Source of the DNA: Chrysomallon squamiferum
Taxonomy: Eukaryota; Mollusca; Gastropoda; Neomphalida; Peltospiridae
DNA: 64,000 bases
Assembly (NCBI GenBank): GCA_012295275.1
Contig: CM022665.1
Coordinates: forward strand, 3,295,667-3,359,666
Direction of reading: 5' to 3'
Shown piece after piece: positions 1 through 11,271 of the stretch (the first letter of the stretch is position 1; every line of letters begins with the position of its first letter). The position numbers and the translations under genes were made by a program. The notes beneath the pieces are model-generated. The model ran no database searches. It saw only the letters and a list, made by a program, of their open reading frames with translations, and had not been told where the DNA came from.

Positions 1-493
1 AAAATAGACGTTAGATCGATTTGTGTTTGTTAAGTGAATCTAACATCGAATGGACTACTTTCTAAAACGAAAAATGAAAACTGCGAATAATCATGTTACT
101 TCCGTTTTTGTCAACTGTTGTTAGCAACTGCCAATAACAGACATTCAACAGACGTAAGAGCATAAATAAAACATACCGTTTTGTTGAATATAACGTTTTT
201 GAATTATCATTTATAATACTGCTTAACCATTCATGAAATTATGTACATTATCATGAAAAATAGACGACATAAAAAAAATATATTTATGAAACACTGATGC
301 GTGCAAGGAAACCTTTTGTTTTTCTCTCTCCAAACGTTTATATTTATGGAATATGACTTGTTTAGGTGCTGATTTTGAAAACTATCTTTTTGGATGTTAT
401 TTGATTATAATATGTTTAAAATTAAAATAATAATAATAATAATAATAACATTAAAATGATGGAATGAATGAACGATTGAATAAATAAATAAAA

Positions 494-828
494 TAATTAA
501 TTAATTAATTAATTAATTAATTAACAAACAAATAAATAAATAACAATGTTAGTATCACATTATATTGCAATACCTATGTATTATTAGTAATTTCATAGCT
601 AATGCAATTTCAGTTTTTTGTTTTTGTTTTTCCTCTATATGAATTATGGATAGTTGTATGTAAGAAATTAATCAGAATTGTTAGAAATACGCATTTTGTT
701 CTCGTTCTGTATTAAGAAAAATATATTAAAATCCAATTTAATTTAATCAGCAACAGTAACAACTATAATAATAATAATAATAATACTAAGAAGAAGAAGA
801 AGAAGAAGAAGAAAAAGAAGAAGCGCCC
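494..828. repeat. Microsatellites (ATTA)n and compound (AAT)n(AAG)n
   Basis: A run of ATTA units covers about 494-524. At about 765-828 an (AAT)n tract passes directly into an (AAG)n tract. The same AAT-to-AAG compound organisation recurs at 6730-6789. Confidence 0.9.
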
Positions 829-1148
829 AAAATTCCAGCTGGAATTCTAGAAAATTGTTCGGAAATGTGACAATCGTTTGACTAAGTATCCTGGATTAGT
901 TAAGTTTAAAGCTATGCTAATTATTAGAAGTGTTTTGTGCTTCCGTTTTCTCCATGTCTCTTGCTTCAAGATCTTGCATTTCTTCCAGAAAGAGTTCAAA
1001 GCGCTAACTGGAGAGACTCCCTGAGACATGCTGTATAGTGGGATCAGTTTTCTTCACGAGTACAGGGAGCTCTTCATCTTCATTTTTTACTTATTTATTT
1101 CTTTGTTTTAGAAATATTGCACTAATAATGCATTTATTTTTATTGCAG

Positions 1149-1261
1149 TGACTATAAGAAGAGCTGCAATAAACGAGAGATATCTACGCCGAAGAGATCA
1201 AATACATTTTAAAAAATCAGATAGTTCACTTACTAAGACAGTGACGCTCCAGAAATTGTAA
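1149..1261 (+). other. Candidate terminal coding exon of an unknown gene
   Basis: A good acceptor (tttttattgcag) is followed by 2 nt completing a codon and then 35 open sense codons (TIRRAAINERYLRRRDQ...) ending in TAA at 1259-1261. The peptide is basic and not recognised. No matching upstream exon is evident in the repeat-rich 1-1100 stretch, so any gene would begin outside the window. It overlaps the intron of the opposite-strand candidate; at most one of the two is likely real. Confidence 0.18.
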
Positions 1262-1385
1262 TATTGGTTGTTTAAAATAATCGCTGTTCAGAAACGTCAA
1301 CAGTTGTGTTAGATAACGTTCATTAGCTCGTGATCCCATCTTGTTCCTAAAAATATAGAAAAAAACAAAAAAAAAAAAAAAAAAT

Positions 1386-1530
1386 CACACACACACACAC
1401 ACAAAAGTTACAAAGATATGTCTCTCTGCATATGCTTCCTTTTTTACTCTCTTCTTTTTGACTCAGTACGTGGTTACATACACACGCACACACGCATGCA
1501 TACGCCCACGCACACGCACACGCACACACT
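1386..1530. repeat. (CA)n and cryptic CACG-rich repeats
   Basis: A pure (CA)n tract lies at about 1386-1403 and an interrupted CA/CACG tract at about 1480-1530. No coding potential is seen beyond low-complexity Cys/Ala/Val frames. Confidence 0.85.
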
Positions 1531-2175
1531 CTTAAAGAATATACAGTGAAAAACGTAAGTGGTTATGTAAAGAGCTAAATTTAAAAAGAAAGAAAAAAAA
1601 AAAAAAGTGAAACAAAAAAAGAACTCACCTGTCGTTTACCGTTTAATACGCTGTCCTTGCGGAGTACTGAACGACTTAGGGTAAGCACCGGAACTCAAAG
1701 ACTCCGACGATGAGTCGGGTACATACGTCGTCGTCGTCAAAACAATGAGATAAATAATTCACACGAAACAAAAAGCTCGGTTATTTCGAGCACAAAGAAA
1801 CAAGCTGATCAGAATCCATACATTCGGCCTAGCTGAACCGTATTCTTCAAACATTAATATGGATTATCACCGATACGTGGTTTGTTCATTGTTGATTTTA
1901 TGACGAATAAATGTTTTAACAGACTTTGAAGTGATGTAATTCGTTATGGAAACTGATAAATAGCAACGAGTGCGATTTAAAAAAAAAAAAAAAAAATTAT
2001 GTGTGATGTCAAAGTGTCGGTGTTTCATTGTTTTATGTTTTAAACAATTATGTAACATGGAAAGTGAATCGATATGCATTGAAAGGTGCTTCCGAGAAAA
2101 AAGAAGAAGAAAAAAAAAAAAAAACAATCATCTTCAAAATCGTTTGATATTTCATCTTAATTATGTGCTGCTGGT

Positions 2176-2440
2176 GATGATGATGACGACGACGACGACA
2201 ACAAAAACAACAACAATAACAATAATAAGAGTAAAAACTACATTTATAATAATGATTATGACGATAATGATGATAATAATAATAGTAATAAACTAATGAA
2301 TTAATGAAAGAAAGCATACTGAGATAAATTAATTAACTGAAAGTTATAGAAACAATACCAATTATTTCAAGTAGTTGAGGACACAAAAGGCGAATATGTT
2401 ACGATAACAACAACAGCAACAACAACAACAACAACAAATT
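2176..2440. repeat. Cryptic trinucleotide-rich stretch (GAT/GAC/AAC/AAT)
   Basis: Successive impure blocks of GATGAC, AAC, AAT and GATAAT triplets occupy 2176-2300, followed by an (AAC)n block at about 2404-2440. Open frames on both strands here translate homopolymeric tracts and are not considered genes. Confidence 0.8.
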
Positions 2441-3306
2441 TAATAATAAGAAGGAGATAGCAAAAATAGAAAAAGCAGCAACAGCAAATATTTATCCTTG
2501 TTGCCCTGATTTCCACTGCCTGACGTCTGCTAAATTTCCTGTCTTATAATAATTTATAATTGTCTTGACACCTAATAATAGGACTTCGCTAAACAAAATT
2601 TTAATATTTATTTATATTTTACTCACTGGATTTGTTTTATTTTAATATGTTATTTGATTTAATTCAGTAAAAAAAAATAATACTTATAATTAATATTATT
2701 TTCTTAAAATAATTTATTTCCACAGATTTCTAGTGTAAGTAATTTACAATTAAAGTAAATTGTAGATTTACTGAGCTTGACATTTTTGAAGACAATGTTA
2801 CTAGGTCAGTAGGTAATGATTCAGTATTAAAAAAGTTGTTTGGTAGCTCATAGTTTAAGCGAAATTGCTCTGTATCCGTTGGCAACACATTTCTGTTACT
2901 GTTTGTCTGAGAAAACAGATCAATCAGATACAATGAAATATACGAGTAAAACAAATTTAAATAACTTGTATTTCTGTTCCATAATTAAATAGGTTTAAGG
3001 CATGATGGGTCGCATTAATTATTAGTTCCTGCCAGCTTATTTTTCATCCTAGCCAGATTTCCATAAATTACGTTTAAAAGTACTGGGGAAAAAATACAAA
3101 AAAGCAACAAAAAAAAAAAAACCCAAAAAAACAAAAAAACAACAACAACAACAACAAAAAAAAAAAAAAAAACAACAACAAACAAACAAAAAACATCACC
3201 ATAAATCTGGTTCATGTTATTTGGAATGATCTATTCGCATATTGTAATTGCTTTCTTTTGGCTTTTAAAGGTCTTTATCAGGCGTTTTTTTTTTTCAGTT
3301 TTCTTC

Positions 3307-3310
<4 letters not shown>

Positions 3311-3364
<54 letters not shown>
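3311..3364. repeat. (GT)27 microsatellite
   Basis: An uninterrupted GT dinucleotide repeat of 54 bp. It is a likely polymorphic marker. Confidence 0.95.
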
Positions 3365-3366
<2 letters not shown>

Positions 3367-3766
3367 GTACTTGCGGTGACATGGTACAATACATTGCCTG
3401 TCTACAGTGATGAACTAATGTAACAGTAAGAACGTGTCTGTATACACAGAGATATCGCGAAGTAATGTAGAAGTAATGGCCGTTTGTTTCTGTGCACGTG
3501 CTCTATGTATTCAAGTACATACGTGTATCATGAAATTCAATGATAGCTATATATATATATATGACTGTTGTATAATTTGTTGCATAACTGACAGAATGAC
3601 TACATCGTCGGTTTAGACGTACATAAAAATGTTATAAATCATATCCAAGACAAGAATACAGCGGTCACTGGTTCAGTGTTTTGTCAACACATTTGTCTTG
3701 CGCAAGCTGCGTTCAGGTATGACAGTAGTATTACACAAAACGAAATCTTCCATCTGAGTCAGAAGT

Positions 3767-3799
3767 ATGGACCATTCACTATGTTTGTTCATCCTGGCG
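3767..3799 (+). other. Candidate signal-peptide first exon of the WAP gene
   Basis: An ATG at 3767 opens 11 codons (MDHSLCLFILA), hydrophobic like the start of a secretion signal, up to a GT at 3800-3801 in phase 0. The next proposed exon starts at 4175 in phase 0, so the two would join in frame and extend the WAP protein to 273 aa. The donor (GCG|GTTCGT) is only moderate. The alternative is that translation starts at the ATG at 4175. Confidence 0.3.
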
Positions 3800-4174
3800 G
3801 TTCGTATTAATTTTGTTTTATGTACACATAGTTTTATAGGGTGTTTTTAATAAATTATGGTAATTCATATATGAAAAACGAAAAAAAAAAAAAAAAAAAA
3901 TATATATAATACAATAACAACATAATAATAATTATTATTTTTATTATAAACACACACGCACACGTACGCACACAAAAAAATTATAGTTTCAGTCAGTTAT
4001 AGTAATGATGGTTTTCACCTTAAATTTCACAAAATAAATATGTATGTATATGTATGTATGTTTACATGTTTGTATGTGTGAATACGTACGCATTTGTATG
4101 TGTGTGTATGTACGTATGTTTGTATGTAAGTGTGTGTTTATGACATTTACATAAAAAAAACTCTATGATCTCAG

Positions 4175-5778
4175 ATGTTCAGCGGATTGTTTCGACTTCA
4201 AACCAGCGCTTTAGCTTCGATGTACAGCTGCAGTAAGGTAACATTTGAAACAAACACAATTCATTACACATTTTAAAGATAAGAATTACAGACAACAGGT
4301 CGTTTTCAATAGCATAGTTGTGTGATCACCAGCGATAATAAAATATCCATCCAGATAAATTATGTTTGTAAATATTATTAATTACCGATCTGTTTCTATT
4401 CTTTAACTGAAAATACTGAACAGCAAAGAAATAATTATTCTATTTTAAATCATTTGAGAGAGAATACTTTTAAAAATTGTGAATTATCAAAGACTAACTG
4501 AATCAAATGTCCTATGAAATCAACATTTTATATATATATATATAAAAATATCATAAAACATAAAAAAAAAAACCCAATAAAACATTTTATGTCATTTTCA
4601 TACATGAGCTTTATCCTAAACGGAAAGCTTGTAAATATTGCACTAAAAGCCTGTAGCTGTAGAAGATAGCGAGTGATAACCTCTCACTGCTAAAGCATGC
4701 GGAAGGTAAATTTTTAAACTCTGATTTTGTTCTTCTGAGATCTGCCCTAAAGGTGACATCTGCGTGATGATGGAGCGAAACTGTGCAGTGATTCCTTGCA
4801 ATGAAATACCTGTTTGTACCAGTTAGTATTATTTGTTTCTATTAATTAATTAATTAATTAATTAATTAATTTATTTATTATATTTAAAATTATCATTTTG
4901 TTTCTTCAAATTAATTTCTACAACTAGCAACTTGATCTCAAAACCACAAACGTATATACCACTATAATAAAATTAAAGTTGTGTTTACCATGAGCTATTT
5001 GAATGTTATTTAAGAAAATTGAATACCTCGAGATATTTTTTCCTAAACGGAATAAAATATAAATGTCTTTTCTTCAACTGTTCAACAATATATAAAAAAA
5101 AAAAAAAAAAATAGTAGTGACACTTCTTTTTCATAAAACATTTTGTACAACCAATAAAATATTGAACTGAAGGACCAACATCTGGAATGGAAAAGCCTGG
5201 TTTTTGTGGGAAACCCAGTGTGTTTGCTGACTGTACACACGAATGTACTATGGACAACGACTGCCCTGGGTTGCAAAAATGTTGTAGCAATGGATGCGGC
5301 ATGTCATGCAGTCGTCCACTGTTGCCGCCGAAAGATGGATCATGTCCACAGTTTAAACGCTCGATTTTAGGTACAGTAACAGTAAGGGTTTTTAATCATT
5401 AAATTAAAATGTTTTATTATCTAAGTCATTTGATGAATCTTGCTGATTTAACAGAAGTTTTATTATTTATTCATTTTTTTGTTATTAATTAATTAATTAA
5501 TTAATTAAATTAATTATTTTATATTTTGTTTATTGCTATTATTATATTTACCGTTATTATTTAATTCTTGGACCATTTTAGTTTTAGGAATGTGCTTCGA
5601 ATAACTAATATTTTACAATGATCTTTTTGATAAAATAATACTATTCAAAATATAATCAGTGATCAACAAAAAAAATAAAAAAAACTTATTTATACAGTAT
5701 TCTTTCCTTCCGTGATGGGCGGAAGATAATATATATATTTTATTATTTTAAAGAATAGATACTAATATGATGTTGATG

Positions 5779-5833
<55 letters not shown>

Positions 5834-6328
5834 TTACACTTAGAGTAAAACATATTAGTTTGTATCTTTCGTTTTTGAACAGCTAACTGCAGATCTACGT
5901 GCAAGACAGATTACGACTGCACCGGTTCTCTGAAATGTTGCGTCAAAGGCTGTAGCATGACCTGCGTGGACGTTAGACCAGTCACGAACAAACCAGGCTT
6001 CTGTCCTACGTTCATAGACCACTGTTCCACGCTATGCACCGCCGACACCGACTGTCCACATTTCGAAAAATGTTGTGAAAGTGCATGTGGAACATCCTGT
6101 CAGACACCAGAGGGAGTAATTACCAGTACAAGTTCAAACAGCCAGTGCCCTCGCGACACCATGGTAGCGTCAGACTGCTGGAATCCATGTTCTTCAGACG
6201 CTGATTGTTTCGAGAGCGCTATGTGTTGTGAAACGTCATGTGGGCGAGTTTGCCTAAGTTCTACCAAGGGATCATCTTTTTACCCGCAGGCGGAAGAGCA
6301 GCGAATTGTGTTATCAACAATATCGTGA
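4175..6328 (+). CDS. Secreted protein with four WAP four-disulfide core domains
   Basis: Exons 4175-4237, 4740-4821, 5173-5370 and 5883-6328 have phases 0/1/1 that join correctly, giving 263 codons with the stop (TGA 6326-6328). The first two exons encode a Cys-rich segment of the pattern CxxxCPxGxxC...C...PC...C, which often accompanies WAP domains in invertebrate extracellular proteins. Then come four WAP domains, each with all eight cysteines and a central KCC or MCC pair: domain 1 in exon 3, domain 2 split by the phase-1 intron at 5371-5882, domains 3 and 4 in the last exon. WAP proteins are typically secreted protease inhibitors, antimicrobial factors or shell/matrix components; which applies here cannot be read from sequence. 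The true start and signal peptide are uncertain (see 3767-3799). Confidence 0.8.
4822..5860. repeat. Intronic repeats within the WAP gene
   Basis: The introns carry (ATTA)n at about 4841-4872 and again near 5486-5510, and a (GT)n tract at about 5784-5817 that runs directly into a poly-T tract just upstream of the last exon's acceptor. This (GT)n-(T)n arrangement next to an acceptor is length-variable in other genes and could affect exon inclusion. Confidence 0.8.
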
Positions 6329-6375
6329 TTATTAAAATAATTGCTTACCAGAATGTGTTTTATTCTTCCTTTTTT

Positions 6376-6379
<4 letters not shown>

Positions 6380-6466
<87 letters not shown>
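6380..6466. repeat. (CT)n microsatellite in the WAP gene 3' UTR
   Basis: An almost pure CT dinucleotide repeat of roughly 87 bp begins about 50 nt after the WAP stop codon and upstream of its likely poly(A) signal. It is therefore probably transcribed. Confidence 0.95.
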
Positions 6467-6468
<2 letters not shown>

Positions 6469-6558
6469 ATAAACACATGTATATCTTCTCTTTTTTTTTC
6501 ATATTCAGAGCACTGTACCTTTGGAAGTAATTTGTTACATTATGATTTACAACAACAG

Positions 6559-6564
6559 AATAAA
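6559..6564 (+). terminator. Poly(A) signal of the WAP gene
   Basis: AATAAA lies about 230 nt downstream of the WAP stop codon on the same strand, with no better candidate between. Confidence 0.5.
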
Positions 6565-6729
6565 AGTCCATATTTCATCACTGTTAGACCTGACAAATTT
6601 GTGTGATAATAAAACTGGTGATTTTTAAAAGAGTGAAATAGTAACTATATAGATTATACTTATTCTGTAGCACTACGATAGAATTTAAATTAAATTAAAG
6701 TTAAAATAGAAAGAAAAGGTGTATTTTTC

Positions 6730-6756
6730 TAATAATAATAATAATAATAATAATAA

Positions 6757-6787
<31 letters not shown>

Positions 6788-6789
6788 AC
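6730..6789. repeat. Compound (AAT)n(AAG)n microsatellite
   Basis: An AAT tract passes without interruption into an AAG tract, as at 765-828. The rest of 6570-7320 is AT-rich intergenic DNA with no supported gene. Confidence 0.9.
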
Positions 6790-7329
6790 TAAGAATAGTC
6801 ACGGGATTAAAATTTTATAATGTAATATTAAGTTTTATTTAGTAATAATGAAACTACAACTTATGTTTTCATATACTCAGTATTTAGGCCTGAAATTAAA
6901 AATAAATGTGTTTTCAGTATCTACATATTTTTCTTTTCTTTTTTCTTCAGTTTCATAAATATTGTCACTATTTTATTTACATTTAATAGTCCAGATCCAT
7001 GTACAAACTGGGTGTCATTTCATTAGCACATCATTACGTCACGTCATTATTACGACGTCACAGCTGCCCATAAAACAGTGTCGCATCGGTAGATCTCTAA
7101 AAACAAAAACCCATACATACTACATATATTATTTCTTTCTTTCTTTATTTTTAATATATAAACATTCGGGGAAAAAAGAGGAAAAAAAAAGAAAATTACA
7201 TAATTTTCTCGCCATATCCTCTAACAACCTATGGAATAGGAATTAGTAGCAACAGTGCAAAGTTGCTGAGTGGCAGCATCCACCGCTGTTTGCAGCATCA
7301 AGTCATATTTATTAATTTTTTTTACACAG

Positions 7330-7353
7330 CCAATATTTCTGAGGACACAAAAC
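7330..7353 (+). other. Candidate 24-nt 5' untranslated exon
   Basis: A strong acceptor (T-rich tract, then acacag) and a consensus donor (AAC|GTAAGT) bracket 24 nt. The next acceptor (tttacttccag) ends at 7957, 17 nt before the ATG at 7975. An in-frame TGA in those 17 nt shows the ATG is preceded by untranslated sequence, so an upstream 5' UTR exon is expected. Splice evidence only. Confidence 0.35.
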
Positions 7354-7974
7354 GTAAGTAAATAATTCTAATTTTTTTGTGCTGTTATTTCTGGGTTGTT
7401 ATAATTTTTTTCTCTACTTTTGTTTGTTAAATAAAACAAAGATAAAACTGGTCCATACCAAATGGGTAATGTGCGATAAGTGCATTTTCTTATTATTTCA
7501 TACCTGTACTGTACACAGTGATAAAGGTTTCAAGTCGATTTAAGCTCGGTAATTAAAATTAATATAAATAGTATATGAAAAAAAATATAAATTATCTTAA
7601 TGTTTCAAGTTATTTTTTTGAATACTCATATTAATTATAATGTATATACACACACACACACATATATACACACATAGATACATTCATACATACATACATA
7701 CATGCATTCATGCATACACACACACACACACAGTTGCTATTATCTTGAAAACAAAATTAACACTAAACTAGTATGTAAACATTTTAGAAGTAGTATTAAT
7801 AGAGTAGAAGTAGCATCAATAATTTGGTATCATATACAAGACTATTGAAAATTAATGTTATAATATTAAAGATGCTGTTCTACGCATGCCATTTACGAAA
7901 CCAAAACAAACAACTACTTGAAGTTACCCTAATATTTTATTTTAATTTTACTTCCAGCTAAGACATGAAGCAAT

Positions 7975-10322
7975 ATGTCGTTGAAGAAAAAGCTCGGAAA
8001 GAAAATACGTCACGCTGGCAAAACGTTTAGATTCTGTTTGTCATGCACTAAGTGGGGCGAGTATGACATCGAAGACTTCAAATTCACGCAGCCGAATGAA
8101 AGAACCGAACAAGATGAAATTCAGGCGACGGAAATTTTGACTCGTTTCGCATTTACCACACAGTTTCTTGGTTTATGCTCCATGGAAAAACCCGTTTGCC
8201 ATTCAACGATTTAGAAGAAGCTCTATGGGAAGAGGATTTTGCAGTTGAGGTTCCGGTTCGTCCAGGTATGACCTGTCCTGTGTTAAAAGTCTGTCTTGGT
8301 TTTCAGGATCACGAACTCAGGGCAAACAAGCAACTATTCTATTACTCTTACACCTATAAAAAATCTAACTGGGACAAAGCTCTTCTTCAGTCGGAGTTCG
8401 CTTTGATAGCGAGTCAGAACTACCCTGACGACCCTATAATTGATGGACTGCCGGCTACTGTCTGGCTCGAATGTGTTGAACCAACTTTGTGTATCATGTT
8501 GTCGCTTTGTCGTCTGAAGCATCGGAAAAGTAACATCACATCTCCAAAAAAATATCCGGAATATCCAGACAGCGCACACAGTCGTCATGGTGATTACGAG
8601 TTTGGTCCTGTAGCCATATTTGCAGGTCACAGAAGAGCTAGTTTGAGAGTCGATTTTGTTTTGCAGCACATACAAGACGATGCGGCATCTATTATTGAGG
8701 TAACCATATGAAAAACATACTTAAAGAAAACTCATCTTATCATATTTTACACACATACACACACACATCACACACGAAAATAGATACATACAAATATACA
8801 TTGAGGAAATAATGGTTGAAAAATATTTTATTTAGATTGTGAACATTACATACGCACAAAACAAAACTGGCAAAACAATATACTTCTTATATTTTCTAGT
8901 TTACTCAGGTATAATGGATTAAGCGAAATACTGTAACATTTACTTCATATAATAAAATGTTATCATGAACTATAACTTTAACGTAATACTTAATAAAGAA
9001 AAGAATCATCACATAGAATTATGACTGAAAGGAAAAACAAAAAAAAAACTTTTTTTACTTTAGATGTCCTATCACAGTGACAGGTCACGTAATCGTCGCA
9101 GAAGACAAGCCGCCAATTACAGGTCGTTTCTGCAGCGTGAGATGGAGTTACTGGAGGGCAATAAAAATCAGTCGGCTAATCCAGCACCATGCGACGTTGA
9201 GCGTAATGTACCAGTTGTGTTTCGTTTGTCGGTCTTTTGGAGATGTTTAAATTCAACGAATTTAACTTCTTCTGAAAGAAATCAAGAAGGTGACGAAAAT
9301 CAGTCGCTTGCGTTGAGAGACAATTTTGACTTTATCCCTCATCAACACCAAATATATAACGTAACAAACAGTCAAAGGAACAGGTCACAAACAGGCCGGG
9401 CCAAATTTTCTGTGTGCTCAGCATTTGCAGAAGAATATGATGGTAATACCAATCAATCAGCCATTAGATATCCTGCAGACAGTTTTAAGCTGACTCCTGT
9501 TTTGTACATATGGAACAGTGAATCTCGTACATCTGATGTTGAGACGGCACCAGCAAACAGATATGAAATGATGTCGTCTGTTCACTTTAGTTACAAATTG
9601 TTTGCAACTGCACGTCCAAATACAGAAGAGCATAGCATCCATGGCAGGAACGTGTGTGAGTTGGCGTCAATGGACCCAGTAGTAAGGAGATATCTCCTGC
9701 AGTCCTACAACAAACCTCCATCGAAGGTAAGCGGGGGTGGATAAATAAACGAGAAGTTTAATATATTCAAAAATGTTCGATATGTTTATTTTATTGTAGA
9801 CTAGACTACCAACGTTTGCTAATAATAAAGTACGACAATAAAATGACATGCCTTAAAAGAGCCAGAGAGGCCGCGATTTTTCCACTTTTTTCGAGATAGT
9901 AACTTTAAAGATGAAATGCATTTAAGATCATAAGACAGTTTTATTACTTTTCTTAAATAAAATTTACTAAGACTTTTGAATGTGTATTATTTTATCAGAC
10001 AGACACCTGGTTTGATCGGGTGTACACAGAACACTATTTAAGAACTGAAAAGGATCCTGATCCAGTGACCCAGAACGCAGAGTTAACCCAGGACACACAG
10101 GAACACCTCCCGCTTCGTAGAAAAATAGCTAGAAACATTCGCAGCAGCTTCCAGCGATTCCAGCGTTGGTACTGCATTAGAACATTTTGGATCCAAAGGG
10201 AAGTAGTGACCGAAGTGAGGCGACGTTTTCGTCGTCGTAACCGTCAGAACCGTGGTAATCGGAACGAAGGAGATGATTACTGGCAAGAAAGAATAGACGT
10301 ATCGAATGAAGCTCGGGGATAA
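7975..10322 (+). CDS. Unrecognised three-exon protein with threefold repeat and Arg-rich tail, frameshifted
   Basis: Coding exons are about 7958-8699, 9064-9726 and 9999-10322, all joined in phase 0 with good donors (GAG|GTAACC, AAG|GTAAGC) and T-rich acceptors. The ATG at 7975 follows an in-frame stop. The first exon starts in one frame (MSLKKKLGKKIRHAGKTFRF...) but from about 8116 a different frame carries the sense (...YHTVSWFMLHGKTRLPFND), so a one-base indel lies between about 8116 and 8215. No GT/AG pair of the right phase explains it as an intron. Exon 2 begins with a basic NRRRRQ motif and contains three loose repeats opening with GNKNQS, GDENQS and GNTNQS (at 9157, 9289, 9442). The last exon ends in a strongly basic stretch (EVRRRFRRRNRQNRGNRN). 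No transmembrane segment or signal peptide is apparent. I recognise no family; nucleic-acid binding by the basic segments is a guess. It could be lineage-restricted. Confidence 0.65.
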
Positions 10323-10683
10323 AAATCGTTCCTGTACTGTCGAGAAACGCATTATAACTTTTTCAAAAGATCCGCTGTGTTTTTTTCTTATGGAAGGAGG
10401 AATTCCATATCAAAACGATTTTAAAATAAGGGTTTACTGATTTGTCATTTGTTTTGAAGTTGTGTGTGTGTCGTTTCTTAAACAGATTTTACATATTATT
10501 ATTTTTTTTTTTTAATGGTCACATAACTTTAGTTTTTAATTGCCAGTTTTTATATATTATTAAAAATGAAATGAGGAAAAAGAGGATTTTCAATATTTAA
10601 TACGTGACTGATTGTTGCATGTTATGTGCTAGTATGTAAATCGTGTAAAAACTGCTTTATCGTTGTTCCCTTTTGATTTTGGA

Positions 10684-10689
10684 AATAAA
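10684..10689 (+). terminator. Poly(A) signal of the unrecognised gene
   Basis: AATAAA lies about 360 nt after the stop codon at 10322, in a plain AT-rich 3' UTR. Confidence 0.55.
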
Positions 10690-11174
10690 GTTTTACCTAT
10701 CTTTATTTAATTTAATAACTTTATTTATGTATTATTATGAAACTAAAAATGTTTCGGACCTTCAGTTTTATCTGTGCGTATTATTTTCAAAAACTGCCCT
10801 ATAACGAAAGTTAATTTTCGTGTGAAAGTAAAAGCTGATCTGTAGTCAGTAGGTCTTATATTTTAAGCATTAGTTTGTATAATTCTGAGCATTGATGTTT
10901 TTACTTACAATAATTCATTCCGATGTGATTTTTGTTTTGCTTTATAATACATTGCAATGATTTGTAAAAATTATATATCTAATAACTGCACGAATGAAAT
11001 AATAAAATAAGCGCAAATAAAAGCTAATTAGTGTTGTTTTATTATAATACTGTGCACAGATATTTAAAGAATAATACTGGTGGCACAAACAAATGATTTT
11101 AATACATTTTGAATGCTTAAAATATTACCGTTTTGTTTGTGTTTTGGAGACTCGATACATACACCAACAATACA

Positions 11175-11208
<34 letters not shown>

Positions 11209-11210
11209 AC

Positions 11211-11271
<61 letters not shown>

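Larger units (their letters stand above)
847..1760 (-). other. Candidate two-exon minus-strand transcript, mostly non-coding
   Basis: Read on the minus strand, a GC-richer block from about 1760 down to 1629 ends in a perfect donor (CAG|GTGAGT, GT at 1628-1627). No frame stays open with an ATG through that block, so it would be a 5' untranslated exon. A possible acceptor (tatacag) places a second exon start at 1030, followed at once by an ATG (1029) opening a 60-codon frame to 847, rich in Lys/Arg and without recognisable homology. The model is coherent but rests only on splice signals; it could be a lncRNA or chance. Confidence 0.2.
1..3766. other. Repeat-rich intergenic DNA, no confident gene
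   Basis: This stretch is AT-rich and dominated by microsatellites and homopolymer runs. Open frames here are short and mostly translate low-complexity tracts. Two weak exon candidates, at 1149-1261 on the plus strand and 847-1760 on the minus strand, are listed separately. I see no tRNA, no rRNA and no recognisable transposase or reverse transcriptase. Confidence 0.6.

Noticed and set aside
1970-3215. Open frames made of Lys, Asn, Tyr, Phe or His runs on both strands
   Set aside because: They are translations of poly-A, (AAC)n, (GAT)n and similar tracts.
6374-6606. Ser/Leu or Arg/Glu repeat proteins across 6.37-6.6 kb
   Set aside because: Direct translation of the (CT)n microsatellite in the WAP gene 3' UTR.
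8061-8163. A 103-nt intron (GTATGA...CACACAG) to explain the frame change in the unrecognised gene
   Set aside because: The donor leaves phase 2 while the acceptor needs phase 1, so it does not restore the frame; the segment itself also looks coding.
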